Origin: Nageia nagi
Taxonomy: Eukaryota > Pinophyta
Direction of reading: 5' to 3'
NCBI GenBank assembly: GCA_050084985.1
Contig: JBITNC010000001.1
Coordinates: 115,010,001 to 115,074,000, forward strand
DNA: 64,000 nt
Position numbers and translations under genes: made by a program. Below the pieces are notes generated by a model. That model was not told the origin of the DNA and searched no databases. It worked only from the letters and a program-made list of their open reading frames with translations. Shown one piece after another: positions 11,919 to 24,998 of the stretch (its first letter is position 1; each line of letters starts with the position of its first letter).

Positions 11919-14900
11919 ATTAGTTGGCAACCTTCATGATTTTTAGTATAGTGTCAGATGATGTGCTCATTATGATTTCATCATCAACCTCAGCAAAGGA
12001 AGCTTAAGATAAGCTTAAAAAAATTTACCTTGGATATAAGTTTTCAAAAATGTTCATTATTATCTAAAATTTGCTTCAATCTCATCAAGGGGAAGATGAA
12101 AATGTTACTATCTACTTGAACAAAATCATTGATCTTAGGATTCAACTTGTTGCTTGTGGGTATAGTTGGATCAATGATGAGTTCATGGTCTTCATCATTC
12201 TCCAAAGCCTCTCTTTAAAATTTGGTAACTTTGTGAAGGTACTTGAGACTAAGCTTGATGATGATGAAGAAATCTTCTCCTTCGAGAACCTTTCTAGGCT
12301 CCTTCTGAAGCATGAGGAAACTCTTAACAAACAAGTGTTGATTTCTTCTCCAAAGGATAATAATGTTGCTCTAAGAGAAACCAAAACTCCTTTCAAGAAG
12401 AATTTCAATCATCATAATAAATCTTATTCTTATTCCTCTAAAAGGGTTGAGAACAGGGGCAACGATTGCAACAACAACAACTACTACTACTTCAAGCAAA
12501 GAGATGGAAAAGTTAAGGTAAGCAAACCTAATCTTAAGGCAAAGTCCAATGGAAATTGTAACTTTTGTGGCATCCATGGTCACAAAGAATTTGATTGCTA
12601 CAATAAGAAGAGAGAAGAAAAGAATAAAGGCAATGGAAATGGAATGAACTTTAAAGGGAAGAAGAATATAAAAGCTATATTTATTGTTGCACTCTACTCC
12701 ATGACTCATTTGTTTTCATCTGATTGGACTATTGACTCTGGTTGCACTAATCACCTATGCTTTCAGAAAGATAAGTTTGAAATTTTTTATAAGTATAGAA
12801 AAGATGCAATTATGATTAGTGATAATTCTATCCTTGAAGTCTAAGGAATTGAAAGTGTGTTGATTCATGGGAAGATTTTTGAAAATGTGGTCTATGTTCT
12901 TAAGCTGAGGATGAATCTTCTCTTCCTGATTCATATTGCAAGAAAAGGGTACTCATTTGAGTTTGAATCACACTCTTGATGCATCAAGAAAGGAATTTCC
13001 ATGGTTAAAGGGTCTATGAAAGATGATATTTACATTATGGATCAAGTTTTAATAAAGATGTGTCTTGCTACAAGTGTGTGCTTTAGAGGAAATCTTTAAC
13101 ACCATCATTTAGAGCACCTTAACCATAAGAGTATTCAAGTCATCAAAGAATAAGAACTTATGGAAGGTTTTTCTTCAATTTCACTTTCATTTGGTCTGTG
13201 TGAGAAGTGTATCCTAGGCAAGATGAATAGATAAAGGTTTGAAAAAGATAAGGCAACAAAAGCATCTCAACCTCTTCAGCTTGTGCATTCATATACGATG
13301 GGTTCATTTTAGACTAAGTCACTTGGAGGTGCTTCTTATGTCTTGACCTTCATCGATGACTTCAATAGGATGATTTTTAGCTATCCACTTCAGAATAAAG
13401 ATCAAACCTTTGAGAGTTTTAAGAATTTAAAGGCCCTAGTTAAAAATTAGACTAACTTTAAAATCAAGATGTTGAGATCAGATAATGGAGGAGAATATAA
13501 TAGTAATGAGTTTAATGACTATTGTGCTAAGTATGAAATCAAGAGTCTATTTACGATTCTTTACACTCCTCCAAAAAATGGTGTTGCCTAAAGGAAAAAT
13601 AAGAAAATTATGGATATGACTAGATGCATGTTGGGTAATCTTTTTAGTTTCTTATGGAGTGAAGTTGTGAGCACTGCTATTTACACCTTGAATAGGTGTC
13701 TCATAAAAGTCATTCATATTAAAAATCCTTTTAAGGCTTGATCTAGAATAAAACCTAAAATTTCTCACCTTAAGGTGTTTGGTTGTGAAGCATTCTTCTA
13801 CATTATTTCTAAGAAAAAGGAAAAGTTAGATAAAAGAGCTAAAAAATGCATCTTTATTGGTTATGATAGTCAACATAAAGGCTATAGGCTCTACTCTCCA
13901 TCATATAAATGAGTGTTCATTTCAAGGGATGTAAATTTCAATGGACTTTTTAAAGAATTTGCTTCTAATGAAGATGTTTATGATTTATATGACTCCTCAG
14001 TTACACCTAACTAGTTGGATATTGATGTAGATAAGTCACCATAAGAGCAAAATTATCCAACACAAAGGGTAACTAGGAGTATGACCTTGAATAAATTCTT
14101 ATTTTTCAAAATTGATAACAAGAATGAGCCCTCATCATTCAAAGAAACTTCAAAGCACAAGTACTAGATGAAAGACATGGAAGTGGAGTATGAGGCGTTT
14201 ATAAAAAATGAAACTTAGGACTTGGTTCCTTATCCTAATGAGAAAATTGTGATTGGGAATAAGTAGATCTACAAAGTCAAGTACAATTCGATCGGGGATA
14301 TTGAGAAATACAAGGAAAAGTTAGTAGCCAAAGGTTTTTCTCAAAAATATGATGTAGATTATGAGAAAACCTTTGGTATCATGGAAAAGATGCCCATTAT
14401 TAAAATTATCCTTACTCTTTCAGTAGCTTAAGGATGGAAAGTTTTTCAAGTTGATGTCAAGAGTGCATTTCTCAATGGTGATTTAGATGTGAAAATCTAC
14501 ATGAATCAACCAAAAGGGTTTATTATGGAAGGTAAAGAGTTATTTGTGTGCAAACTAAAGAAGTCTTTGTATGGAATTAAGCAAGCACCTAGAGCTTGGT
14601 ACAAGAAGATTTTAGGATACTTTGAAGATAATGGATTCTCTAAGTGCTTATTTGACTCTGATCTATATGTGCTCAATCAAGGAAAAGACATGTTCTTAAT
14701 TCTCCTTTATGTGGATGATCTTATAATAACTAAAAATAATGATGAAATCATTCAAGAGTGAATATCCAAATTTAAAGTAACATTTAAAATGACTGATCTT
14801 GGTCTCTTGCACTACTACCTTGGAATGTAAGTGTATCAATACAAATATTGCACTTATCTCAATCAATCCAAGTTTATATTAGACATCTTGTAAAAGTTTG

Positions 14901-15512
14901 GAATGGAGGAGTGTAGACATGCTGCAATCCCAGTCTCTCCTGGAATTACTATTTTTCTTAGCTCCAACTCTTAGTTGGTAGATACTACAACTTACAAGTA
15001 ATCAATTAGTAGTCTTGTTTATTTGATTATATTAAAGCTAGATATTTCCTTTGTAGTGAATCTGATAGTACTATTCATGCAAAACCCATATGTTGAGCAC
15101 CTCAATGGTGTTAAACAAATATTGAGGTATGTTGCAAAGATGAAGGATATTGCTCTCAAGTATTCCAAGTTGCCCTTATTTTTTCTCATAAGGTTCTCAT
15201 ATTCTAACTATGGGGGAGACAAAGATGATAGAAAATCAACCTCTGTGTATGTTTTTAGCATTGATTTAGGTGTTATCTCTTGGGTCTCTAAGAAGTAGCC
15301 TACTATTTCTCTTTTCACTATAGAAGTTGAATACCATGCCATATCTGTTGCAGCCTAAGAAGCCATTTGGTTTAGGCATGTTTTGAAAGAAATTAGGTAT
15401 GATAAACTTGGTACATCTCTAATTTATTCAAACAATTACTTAGCTATTTCTTTGGTTAAGAATCTTGTGTTCTATCAAAGAACAAAAAAAATGTAGGAAT
15501 TCAAGTCCATTT
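11919..15512 (+). pseudogene. Copia E gag-pol, 5' part, broken
   Basis: Gag lacks its N-terminal third; the first recognisable text is at 11919. The longest open part is 12071-12844. It includes an intact CCHC knuckle (CNFCGIHGHKEFDC) at 12557-12598 and the protease start DWTIDSGCTNH near 12724. GAG-pre-integrase follows at about 13020-13210 and integrase at about 13260-13990, with FIDDFNRM and LRSDNGGEYN present. The catalytic Glu codon is TAA in VA*RKN near 13588. RT occupies about 14090-14950 and has an open stretch at 14489-14761 with KQAPRAWYKK and the YVDD catalytic motif. RNase H is cut at 15512 by element D. Many stops and frameshifts; non-functional. Confidence 0.9.
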
Positions 15513-15630
15513 TGTTGGAATGTATAATGCATTATTGTAAAGGTTTGTATTAAATCTTCTATGTAAGTTCACTAATACTTAAGGGTATCATTTGATACCT
15601 TAAGTATTTAAGTGAATATGATAATGTAAA
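15513..15630 (+). repeat. 5' LTR fragment of element D
   Basis: Starts TGTTGGAATG and follows the 3' LTR at 49433 with about 4 differences in 118 bp, to ATGATAATGTAA. It then switches abruptly to leader sequence, marking a deletion that removed the promoter, the LTR end and the primer-binding site. Confidence 0.88.
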
Positions 15631-16575
15631 TATGGTAATTCTTAATGGTAAATCTTGGTATTTTTGAAAAATTTCTAAGGTTAACCTAGCATTGTTTTTT
15701 CAAGTATTTTGAAGGGATCTTTTTTTAAGTAAAAGGAGGGGAAATATTTATGAATTCCTTTAACTAAAAATTTTAGATCCTTTATGCTTAAAAACTCCTA
15801 TGCTTATGATGCATGTTTATGCTTTTTTAAGTATTAATCTCTTATGCAAAACTATAAGTGAACATATGCAATTTAAGAGAATGGTGCATATTTTTCTAAA
15901 GTTAGAGATTGATGCATGCTTCCTACTTAATTCTTAAGTTAAAAAATGCATTATTCTTACTTAATTGGGATGATGTATGCTTACTTAAAATTTTTAAAGC
16001 TATGTGAATGATGATTTTGTTTTTTCTTAATGCTTAAAATTTAATTTTTTAATGCATGCTTAAGGACTTAAATTTTTCAAGTTAATACTTAGAACTTAAA
16101 ATTTTTAAGATGCATGCTTATGACTTAAAAATACATTTTTTATTCTTATAAAAAGTATGGAATGGATTTGTACAAAATAAAAGATGATGTAATGATGTCC
16201 TTTAGGGGTTGATAAACAAAACCCATTGAACACTTATGTTTCAAATTGAATAGATGATGTTTTGTACTTTGATTTATTTACTTATGCAAAGAAAAATGCA
16301 AATATTTATATGAATAACCCCCTAAAATGAATACATCCATACATACATTCCATAACATGACTTGTTTGGTGAGCCATGAGGTGAGGACAGGTGGACTGGA
16401 GCCTTTAAGTTCGATGATCCAAGTGGTGAAAAGTTCATACTTCTCAATTGCCCCTAAGTCCTTTATTGGTCCAGATTTAACTCTAATAGGTGGATAGGTA
16501 TGTGTGTAGTGATACCACATATCCACACATTTATTCAAGGATTATCTTGATAACTTAAGAGGACAACTTGAAACC
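15631..16575 (+). other. Leader of D, part 1, with conserved distal block
   Basis: Noncoding. The part before about 16190 is rich in ATGCATGCTTA-type words. From about 16194 it matches the distal leader of C (19495 on) and A (27718 on), including AACCCATTGGAC-like text and CCCCTAAAATGAA. It is interrupted by element C at the TSD AAACC (16571-16575) and continues at 44293. Confidence 0.8.
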
Positions 16576-17079
16576 TGTTGGAATGTATAATACATTATTG
16601 TAAAGGTTTGTATTAAATCTTCTAAGTAAATTTATTAATACTTAAAGATATCATTTGATACCTTAAGTATTTAAATGAATATGATAATGTAACTTATCCT
16701 ACACTCCATGTCATGAGCATGCCCCTTAGGTAAAAAGATGTGCATGTCATGCTTTTGTACATTAGATAAAAGGGTGATCCAAAGAGGGATTTTGGCCTAT
16801 AAATAGAAGGCTTCCTTTTTGTGATCATACACCAATTTGTGGAGTAAAGTTATGCTATAGGATAGAGGTGTAGGAGTTGAGATTAGAAGGATTGTAAGAG
16901 AGTTGTATTTGTGATTGACGTAACGATCTAATTAGTGGATGAACTCTTAGTTGGAGGAACCACTTTACATCTTGAGTTACTTTGTGAGATTACTTATTCC
17001 TTAGAATAGTGTTGAATGTGTAAGCTTTCATATAATCTTGGGCATTTAGAATTGTATTATTTATAGTGCAAATGCTTCA
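16576..17079 (+). repeat. 5' LTR of element C
   Basis: 504 bp, TGTTGGAATG to AATGCTTCA. A TATAAATA box at 16798-16805 is the likely transcription start region. Same length as the 3' LTR at 43784-44287. Confidence 0.96.
16798..16805 (+). promoter_or_regulatory. TATA box in C 5' LTR
   Basis: TATAAATA followed by GAAGG. The same box occurs at the matching place in C's 3' LTR (44006-44013) and, as TATAAATAGAGGGCC, in A and on the minus strand in G. Confidence 0.7.
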
Positions 17080-17081
17080 TT

Positions 17082-17093
17082 TGGTATCAGAGC
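17082..17093 (+). promoter_or_regulatory. tRNA-iMet primer-binding site (C)
   Basis: TGGTATCAGAGC, a perfect complement to the 3' end of plant initiator tRNA-Met, two bases after the LTR end. It is the best preserved primer-binding site among the + strand copies. Confidence 0.92.
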
Positions 17094-19209
17094 TTGGTGT
17101 GGGAGCTCCTCTTCAACATTGTAGTGTGAAAGGTTCATCTCACTCACTCCTCCAACTACTTTGGTGAGATAAAATATTTGAAGGTATAATCTTTGTTTCA
17201 ATTTTTTTTCATAATATATTACTAACATTGTTATAATATGAAATGTTAATAGAAAATTTACTTACATATTATTGCTATATTATTACTAACACTACTTTGT
17301 TAGTTACATTTTCTTATATAGCAAATAATGTGTTATAGTTAATTTTTTTTTAATGTAGTCAAATTAAGTGAAAATTTGAGGAAGGGCTTACTATCTTTTT
17401 TTTTTTTTTTGAAAATATTTGCAGGATTGATTTATTTGAAACAAGAAATTACTTCGTAGCCAATTTTACATTATATTTATGTATTTTTTTTTCAAAATAA
17501 GAGGAAGGAGTATTTATGTCAATCTTTTTACCTTTCTCCAAAATTTACTATATTTAAAAAATAATACTAATATATACATATGGTGAATAATTTTTGAAAT
17601 TGTTCTTCAGTACATTTTTTTTAACAAAAATAAAAAACACAACAAATTTCACTTAGTGTGGGAGGAGTTAAATTGCTTGGCAACTGTGATGCATCACTCC
17701 TCTTCTTTGCCTACTGGTTTTTGGCCTCCCATAGGCCTATTGGTTTGTAGCCTATCTTCACCCTCTGTCAACACCTCCCTCTTCGTAACCTTATTCTTGA
17801 TTTTTTTTCCTTGTAGCCTTGTGCTTGATTTTTTTCCTTGTGCCTTTTCTCATAGCATCACACATGAATAGGAAGTCCCACCCTCGATCCCCAAAACTCT
17901 CACCAGCCTCTGATCTTCCCATTTGTTTAGTCTCTACAAACCCTAGGAAGCATAGCATAATAGCAGTTTCACAACAAGTTTCCAAACCACCATCATTGTT
18001 GTTTTCTCATCTTGCCTATGCATGATTCCCACTCATCATTATTTTTCCTCCTCTCCGTATGTTTCTCCTCTATCTTAAGCCTCTTAGCAATGATGTTAGG
18101 GGGTAGTAGCAAAGTCATCTGGCCAAGATAGCACTCCTCCATAGCTCTTTGCTTGAGTGTCTATATGCCTACGACCCCCTTCTCCTTCTCTACTCAACCC
18201 TTACTCCATATGTTTAGCTCCTCCTACGTGGGTCAGGTGTCATGCGATGGAGAAGATTTGAAATATTAGGAGGCATATCCTTTTTATCTATCTACCTTGG
18301 TATAAACTCCAACAACAAAAACCTATGATCAATTCCACTACATGGCCTGCATCCTTTACCTCATTGTAGCCCTTGTTAGATTGGATCTCATGTCTGGAGG
18401 TCCATATCCCATCTCCCCTTTGGCCTGTACTCGCTCTACTTTATCACCTCTATCGTGATCCCTCCTCTTGCATAGCCATATTTACATCTAAAAAAATCTA
18501 ATTCTAGAACTGCCATGAGTCTACCACCTTCTCCCAACTGTTAGTCTCTCTCTTGCATGGCCTTTTTTGTTCTCTCCTTCACATCCTTTTTTATTATTTT
18601 TTTTCACTTATGGTTGTTGAGCATTAATTTGTTTTGAAATTCTTACAAGTCTTATTTTAATGCAATCAAGAGCATTAATTTTTACATAACGTATACTCAA
18701 GTTTATGACATTGCCCCTCATAAAATAACTTGAGCCTTAAGAGAACATGATGACTTGCAAGAAAAATAATGACTAGCAAGGTAAACTAGTTTTTAAGATC
18801 ATAATCTCTTAAGTAATAAATATGCTTACTAAAGTAAAACTTATATTTTTAATATGCTAAGCATGAATTTTTTTAAGGTGGGAATTTTTTTTATGCTTAG
18901 AATGCATTTTTTATCACTTAGAAATTTCTATGCCTCTTAAAACGTTTTTTGGTAAAAATGTATGCTATGCATTCTAAGTATCCTTTTTTTTTCTTAGTTA
19001 AAATTGCTAAGATATACTAGTATGCTATCTTTAGGGACAAAACTTTAAGTAAGAAGGGGGATTTTGTATAAATGTCCTACTTCAATTTTATCTAATGTAT
19101 GCTTAGGACTTAACATTTTTTAAATAATGGTAAGTTAAATGATGCATTTTTTTTACTAATGCATGCTTATGAGTAGTACTTATGTTTAGTACTTAAACAC
19201 TTAAGTGAA

Positions 19210-19316
19210 AATAATGCATGCTTATGCTTAGAACTTAAAAGTTGCAATAATGCATGCTTAGTACATGAGTTGGAATAATGCATGCTTAGTACTTAAGTTA
19301 GAATAATGTATGTTTA
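19210..19316 (+). repeat. Short tandem repeats AATAATGCATGCTTA in C leader
   Basis: Four copies at 19210, 19246, 19274 and 19302 (last one altered), with spacing of 36, 28 and 28 bp. Related palindromic TGCATGC words occur in the D and A leaders. Confidence 0.75.
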
Positions 19317-19494
19317 TTACTTACGTTATGATGATTTTTACTTCCTTATGCAAGTTATGGGAATGTTGCATAGTATATTTGATGGGATATCTTCAAGTTA
19401 TGCATGTTTATGCTTGAGTATTTAGTTTATGCTTAAGTATTTATTCCCTATGTAGAGTTAATAAATAAACTTATGCAAAAATAAGGATTGATGT

Positions 19495-20301
19495 AAAGAT
19501 GTCCTTTAAGGGTTAGTTAACATAACCCATTGGACACTTAGGTTTCAAGTTATGAATGGATGATCTTTCATTTATACAATTTACTTCATGTTTTGCATTT
19601 TGATTTATTTACTTATGCAAATAAAAATGCAAACATTGGTATCAGTAACCCCCTAAAATGAATACATCTACATGTACATTCTATAACATGACTTATTTGG
19701 AGAGCCATGAGGTTAGGATAGGTGGACTAGAGCCTTTAAGTCTGATAATCCAAATGGTGAAAAGTTCATACTTCTTAATTACCCCTAAGTCCTCTGTTGG
19801 TTTGGATTTAACTCCAATAAGTGGACAGGTATGTGTGTAGTGATACCACATATCTAATCATCCATTCAAGAATTATCCTAATAACCTAGGAGGATAACTT
19901 GAAACCTAATCAAGATTAATAATTTGATCAATCTAATAAATGTCAAAACTTCAAAAAATAGCTAGTACTTTTCCGTGTGAGAGTATATTAATACCTAAGG
20001 GTAATTGGTTTAAGATTGGTAGTACTTAGGCTCCTCTTATGTGGGAATCCAAGTGAAGGTTTAATTTTTAGACAAGAAAATAAACCTCAATAATATCACT
20101 CTACATATACGATTCTTAAGATGAGAAATGTATTTGGGTATAAAGGTTATTATTTGAATTGTAAAATATTTGCACTTGTAAATCAAGTCAAGCATGTCTT
20201 TAGTGTTAAATGTAACATCTATTATTTACTTGGTTAAAACTTAATATTTAATGTTGTTTATTGAAACCACATGCTTATTATTTCACATTTTTGTGTAGCA
20301 A
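19495..20301 (+). other. Conserved distal leader block (C copy)
   Basis: Closely matches A 27718-28424 and D 16194-16575 plus 44293-44685. Frames are not conserved between copies, so it is probably a noncoding RNA signal such as packaging, dimerisation or translation entry. That role is inference. Confidence 0.7.
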
Positions 20302-22443
20302 ATAGGAGAATCTTTTTTACCAAACACATTCTTGATGGTTTCAACTTTGAGATTTAGGAACCACACATGAGAGTTGAATTATAGGTAAAGAAGCTTTGAA
20401 AAATAGTGAATGAAAACCTTTTACCTCCTACAGATGAGAAAGAACTAGAGGCTTACAACACTAAGAATGAATTAGCAACCTCTATGATTTACCATGTAGT
20501 TTTAGATGATGTGCTCCTGATGATTTCCTTTTCAACCTTGGTAAAGGAAGCTTGGGATAAGCTTAAGCAAATATACCTTGGTTCAAACTTTTTAAGAAGG
20601 TTTACCATTCTCCAAAAGTTGCTTCAATATCATCAAGGTGAAGATAAAAATGTGGCTATATACTTGAATAAAATTATTGACCTAAGGACCCAAATTGTTG
20701 CTTGTGGATGCAATTAGATCAATGATGAGTTCATGGTCTTCATCATTCTTCAAAGCCTCTCTTAAAAGTTTGAAAACTTTATGATAATTATAGAAACAAA
20801 GCTTGATGATGAAAAAGAAGTCTTCTCCTTGAGAACCTTTCTAAGTACCTATTGAATCATGAGAAAATCCTTAAAAATAAAGGGTTGATTTCTTCTCCTA
20901 AGGATAATAACGTTACTCTTGGAGCAACCAAAAATTCTTTCAAAAAAAAGTTTAACCATCAAAATAAATCTTATCTTTCTTCCTCTAAAAGGTTGAGAAA
21001 AGAGGTAATGGCTACAACAGTAATAGGAACAACAAAAATAACAACCATAGTAGCAGGAACAACGATAACAATAATCATTTCAAGCAAAAAGATAGAAAAG
21101 GTAAAGCAAACACTCCTTTTCCTAAGAAAAAATTTGATGGTAATTGTAACTATTATGGCATTTAAGATCACAAAAAAATTGATTACTATAAAAAAAAAAG
21201 GAAAAAAAGAACACAGAAAATAGAAATGTAAAGAACTACAAAGGAAAGAAAAATACTCATGCTAATTTTGCTACAATGCTCTACTTTATGTCTTGCATTT
21301 TTTCATCTAAATGGATTGTTCACTCTGGTTACACTAATCATCGATGCTTTGAAAATAAAAAATTTAAGAACTTTCATAAGTATAAAAAAGATGCAATTGT
21401 GATAGCTGATAACTCTACCCTTGAAGTCCAAGGAATTGAGAGTGTGTTGATTCACAGAAAGGTTCTTGAAAATGTTCTCTATGTTCTTAAGTTAAAGATG
21501 AACCTTCTCTCTATGATCCAAGTTGTTAGGAAAGGGTACTATTTTGAATTCAACTCTCAATATTGGTGCATTAAGAAAGGACTTACCACTTTGGTTAAAG
21601 GATATATGAAAGATGACCTCTACATTGGATCAAATTCTATCAAAGATGTGTCTTGCTTTTAATATGTGTTCTAAAGGTAATCTTTGGCACCATCATTTAG
21701 AGCACCTTAACTATAAGAGTATTCAAGTCATGAAAGACCAATAACTTGTGGTAGGTTTGCCTTCAATTTTTCTTTCAATTGGTCTATACGAGAAGTGCAT
21801 TCTTGGCAAGATGCATAGATAAAAGTTTAAAAAACATAAGGCAATAAGAGCATCTCAACCTCTTCAACTTGTGCATTCAAATTAGATGGGTCTATTTCAA
21901 ACTAATTTGTTTGGAGGAGCATCTTACGTCTTGACCTTCATTGATGAATTTAGTAGGATGACCTTTGGGTATCTACTTGAGCACAAAAATCAAACCTTTG
22001 AGATTTTTAAGATTTTTAAGATTTTTAAGGCCTTTATTGAGAATAAAACTAACCTTAAAATTAAAATGCTAAGATCAAATAATAGAAGAGAATATAATAG
22101 TAATGAGTTCAATAACTATTGTGCTAAGTATAGAATCAAGAGATAATTTATAATTTCATATACTCCTCAGTAGAATGATATTATCGAAAAGAAAAATAGA
22201 ATAATTATGGAGATGGCTAGATGCATGTTAGGTAATCTTTCTAAATTCTTGTGGGGTGAAGTTGTAAGCATTGCTATTTACACCTTGAATAGGTATCCCA
22301 TAAAAGCCAGTTAGAGTAAAACTCATTTTGAAGCATGGTATGGAGGAAAACTTAACATTTATCACCTTAAAGTGTTTAGTTGTGAAGCTTTATCCTACAT
22401 TATTTCTAAGAAAAGGAAAAATTTGGACAAAAGAGCTAAAAAA
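20302..22443 (+). pseudogene. Copia C gag-protease-integrase, 5' part, broken
   Basis: The gag start seen as ATG in D is ATA here (20302-20304). Gag text is readable at 20406-20717 (NELATSMIYHVVLDDVLLMIS) and 20852-21223; the knuckle is lost (CNYYGI*DHKK). The protease at about 21300 reads SSKWIVHSGYTNH, so catalytic Asp is His. GAG-pre-integrase is at about 21680-21850. Integrase starts near 21870 with FIDEFSRM. The second catalytic Asp is Asn (LRSNNRREYN), but the Glu codon is retained (IIEKKNR, near 22186). Element B interrupts the frame after 22443, and the text resumes at 41117. Confidence 0.92.
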
Positions 22444-24369
22444 TGTTGAACTATGCATGACACTGAGAGGGGGGGTGAATCAGTGTTTCAATTTTAAAAC
22501 TTTAAATCTGGAAACTTTAAATAGTGCAGTAGAGAAATAAAACCAAATAGAGCAAGCATACCAAGATAGCAAACACACAACACAAGATATAATGAGGTTC
22601 ACCAATGTGGCTACATCCCTGAAAAAGACTGCTTGGACTTCAATCCAAATCCAGCCATTGTAAAGCACCAACTTTACACATAATTTATTAGCACCAACTA
22701 AAAGGAGCACCAACCCCTAAGCTTTGCAGCACCCACTGCAAGGAGCACCAACTCCACTTGCCAAGCACCCACTTGACAGATTTAATAAGATGGAATGAAA
22801 GATTGATAACCAGTTACCCAAGACCCGGAATGGTCTAGCTCAAAAATTTTCTCACAAAATACAATCTGAATCATATTCTATTTTCTTTATGCTCATGCCA
22901 ATAGCTCTCAATTCATCTGTAATCTAAAACCCCTTTTAATTCATACACATTTGCTTTGGATTCCTATCTACTGAAAAATGCTCAAAATCGGATCAAGAAA
23001 CTGTTGCTCATATCACTGAAAGGGCTGCCATTATTTTTCACCAAGAAAACTCCTCATATTCTGAATCAAAACTGATATAATTTCTTACAAACATCTAGAA
23101 CTTTCAACACTTATATAATTATCAAAAACATTCATTTTTGAGATATCCGTTACTCATACATGCTTCACACACCTCTCAATAATAAACTACCCCGCCAAAA
23201 CACAAACCCAGAAAAATATGAATTTATTCGAACTGGTTGAAGATAATACCTCGAATGCACTCAGAACGTGTGTTCTATGTCCATATGGCACAAAATGGTA
23301 TGACGAATTTCACATAGATGCCAAAATACCTTTCAAAGCTTGAATCTGTCTTTTTATTTTCTCCTCTCTTGGTTTTTTTTTTTTTAAAAAGTGTCACATG
23401 ATAAAAGAACTCTTAAGCCTTAAATAGAAGTGCGATAATTGAGATATAAAATAAAATGAAAGAGCATTTTTTCAAACCATACACACTATTCCTTTTTGCT
23501 TGTCACTTAAAACCATTATCGGCCAAAACTGGAAAATTAAGAAAAAAAAGCTCTAATGGCTTTTTCGATGAGCTATAACTTCTTACTAAGTGCATGGTTT
23601 AACATGAAATTTAGACCACATGTTCTTCATATAACTAAATACATTCTCTCAAAATTTGAAGCTTTAACTCTTCATAGTTTGCACACAGCACTTTTCGCAA
23701 AGTGGCCTTCGATACAGATTTCACAGGTATTTTGTTATGCTTGGATTTGTGCAAGTTATAGGTTCTCATAGTTCGAGGTCTCAAATCAAGATGGTTCAAA
23801 AGAAAATGTTGTTCATATCATCAAGTTATACATGTAAAAACTTTGAAATTCTAAATTTGAAGACTTTTAGAGCCCAAAACAACCAACCTACTATTTCCAA
23901 AATTTATGCTCAAATAGTCAAAAAGTTACGGAGCGGCATTTTGCAGCTTGTACCATTTCTTCCTTGATTATCATCTTGCTATGAAATTTGGACCACACCT
24001 TCTTGATATATAGTAATATATATGATTTAAATTTAAACCTCTGATTCATCACCAGTTTCTTGCAATTCAAATTGTACGAAGCCAATTTTACATAAATTTC
24101 TGACTGCACCATAATCCACAAGAGTGCCCAAAACTGAACCAACATGAAATTTGACCGTTCCAACACTTCACACAAGTTTGTTATCAACCCAACAACTTAT
24201 CCAAACCATCTCTTGCTGTTCGTCACCTTCCATTTGTAATTTGGCCCTCTTGACAACTTTTGGTACCTCATGACAACTTTTGGTCCCTTTATCGTTTTTG
24301 CATCCGACAACTTTGTAGATCTTGTCGATGTTATTTCTTTGACACGTGCAACCATATGAACCTTATGCA
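22444..24369 (-). repeat. 3' LTR of element B, larger part
   Basis: 1926 bp of the left LTR before insertion A. Over the first 500 bp or so it differs from the right LTR at about 17 positions plus one 24-bp length difference near 22690. The remaining 54 bp are at 33747-33800. Confidence 0.94.
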
Positions 24370-24869
24370 TGTTAGAATTTGTAATGAAATATTGTGAATA
24401 TCTAAACTCCTTGTAAGTTAAATTAATCACTTAAAGGATATGTAGATACCTTAAGAGATTAATTGAATTCTTTATTATGTGTGGACTTTGACCTAACCAT
24501 GGGGTTAGTTGGTAGGTTAAAGTTAGGTCACACATTTATTGTAACCCTAACCTTAACCTTGGGTTAAAGGGAGGTTAGGGAGGTGCTCTCAAGCTATAAA
24601 TAGAGGGCCTCTCCTCTTGTAACACATCTAAGTTTTGGAGTAAGATTACTCTACTAGGTTGTGTAGGAGAGGAAGAGAATTGTAGTAAGAGTTGCATAGA
24701 TTGAGAATAGAGAACTAGTTGTGGATGTACTCCCAAGGAGGGAGGAACCACATTATATTGGTGTCATATTGTGTGAATGTGTTAGTAGCTTGTAGATGTT
24801 GCATGTTGAATGTGATTGAGCTTTCTATAGTCTTGGACCTTGGGAATTAGAGTAGTGCTAATTCTCTCA
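24370..24869 (+). repeat. 5' LTR of element A
   Basis: 500 bp, TGTTAGAATT to AATTCTCTCA. TATAAATA at 24595-24602 followed by GAGGGCC is the likely promoter. Only moderately similar to the LTRs of C, D and E, although the internal regions are clearly related. Confidence 0.97.
24595..24602 (+). promoter_or_regulatory. TATA box in A 5' LTR
   Basis: TATAAATA at LTR position 226. In the 3' LTR the next base differs (TATAAATAAAGG). Confidence 0.65.
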
Positions 24870-24871
24870 AT

Positions 24872-24884
24872 TGGTATCTAGAGC
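24872..24884 (+). promoter_or_regulatory. tRNA-iMet primer-binding site (A), one-base insertion
   Basis: TGGTATCTAGAGC, which equals the canonical TGGTATCAGAGC with an extra T. The insertion would weaken priming unless it is a recent post-integration change. Confidence 0.8.
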
Positions 24885-24886
24885 TT

Positions 24887-24998
24887 GGTGTGGAAGCTCT
24901 TCTTCTACATCTTGGAGGTTCTTCATCCTTCTTCATTCCTTTGGTGTGGAAGCTCTTCTTCTACATTTTGGAGGTTCCTCATCCTTCTTCATTCCTCA
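24887..24998 (+). repeat. 56-bp tandem duplication after A primer-binding site
   Basis: Two copies beginning GGTGTGGAAGCTCTTCTTCT at 24887 and 24943, with few differences. C has a single copy of the corresponding text after its primer-binding site. Confidence 0.88.

Larger units (their letters stand above)
17094..20301 (+). other. Long 5' leader of element C
   Basis: Noncoding, 3.2 kb. Proximal part is A/T-rich with TTACTAAC words (17220-17300), shared with G. Positions 17650-18590 form a pyrimidine-rich, higher-GC insert with only short open frames and no recognised protein; it differs from the insert at the same place in A. Positions 18600-19490 are A/T-rich with ATGCATGCTTA repeats. From about 19495 to gag lies the block conserved with A and D. 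Confidence 0.75.

Noticed and set aside
12142-12709. Open frames antisense to E gag
   Set aside because: Shadows of the real gag reading; Ser/Phe-rich by reverse complement of Glu/Lys/Asp codons.
19658-19840. Possible conserved small protein in the leader block of C
   Set aside because: The same region in A starts with a similar ATG but diverges in frame at once, so coding is not conserved.
24535-24575. CCCTAACCTTAACC words in A LTR resembling plant telomere repeats
   Set aside because: Unit is not a regular TTTAGGG array; it is a short LTR-internal repeat present in both LTRs.
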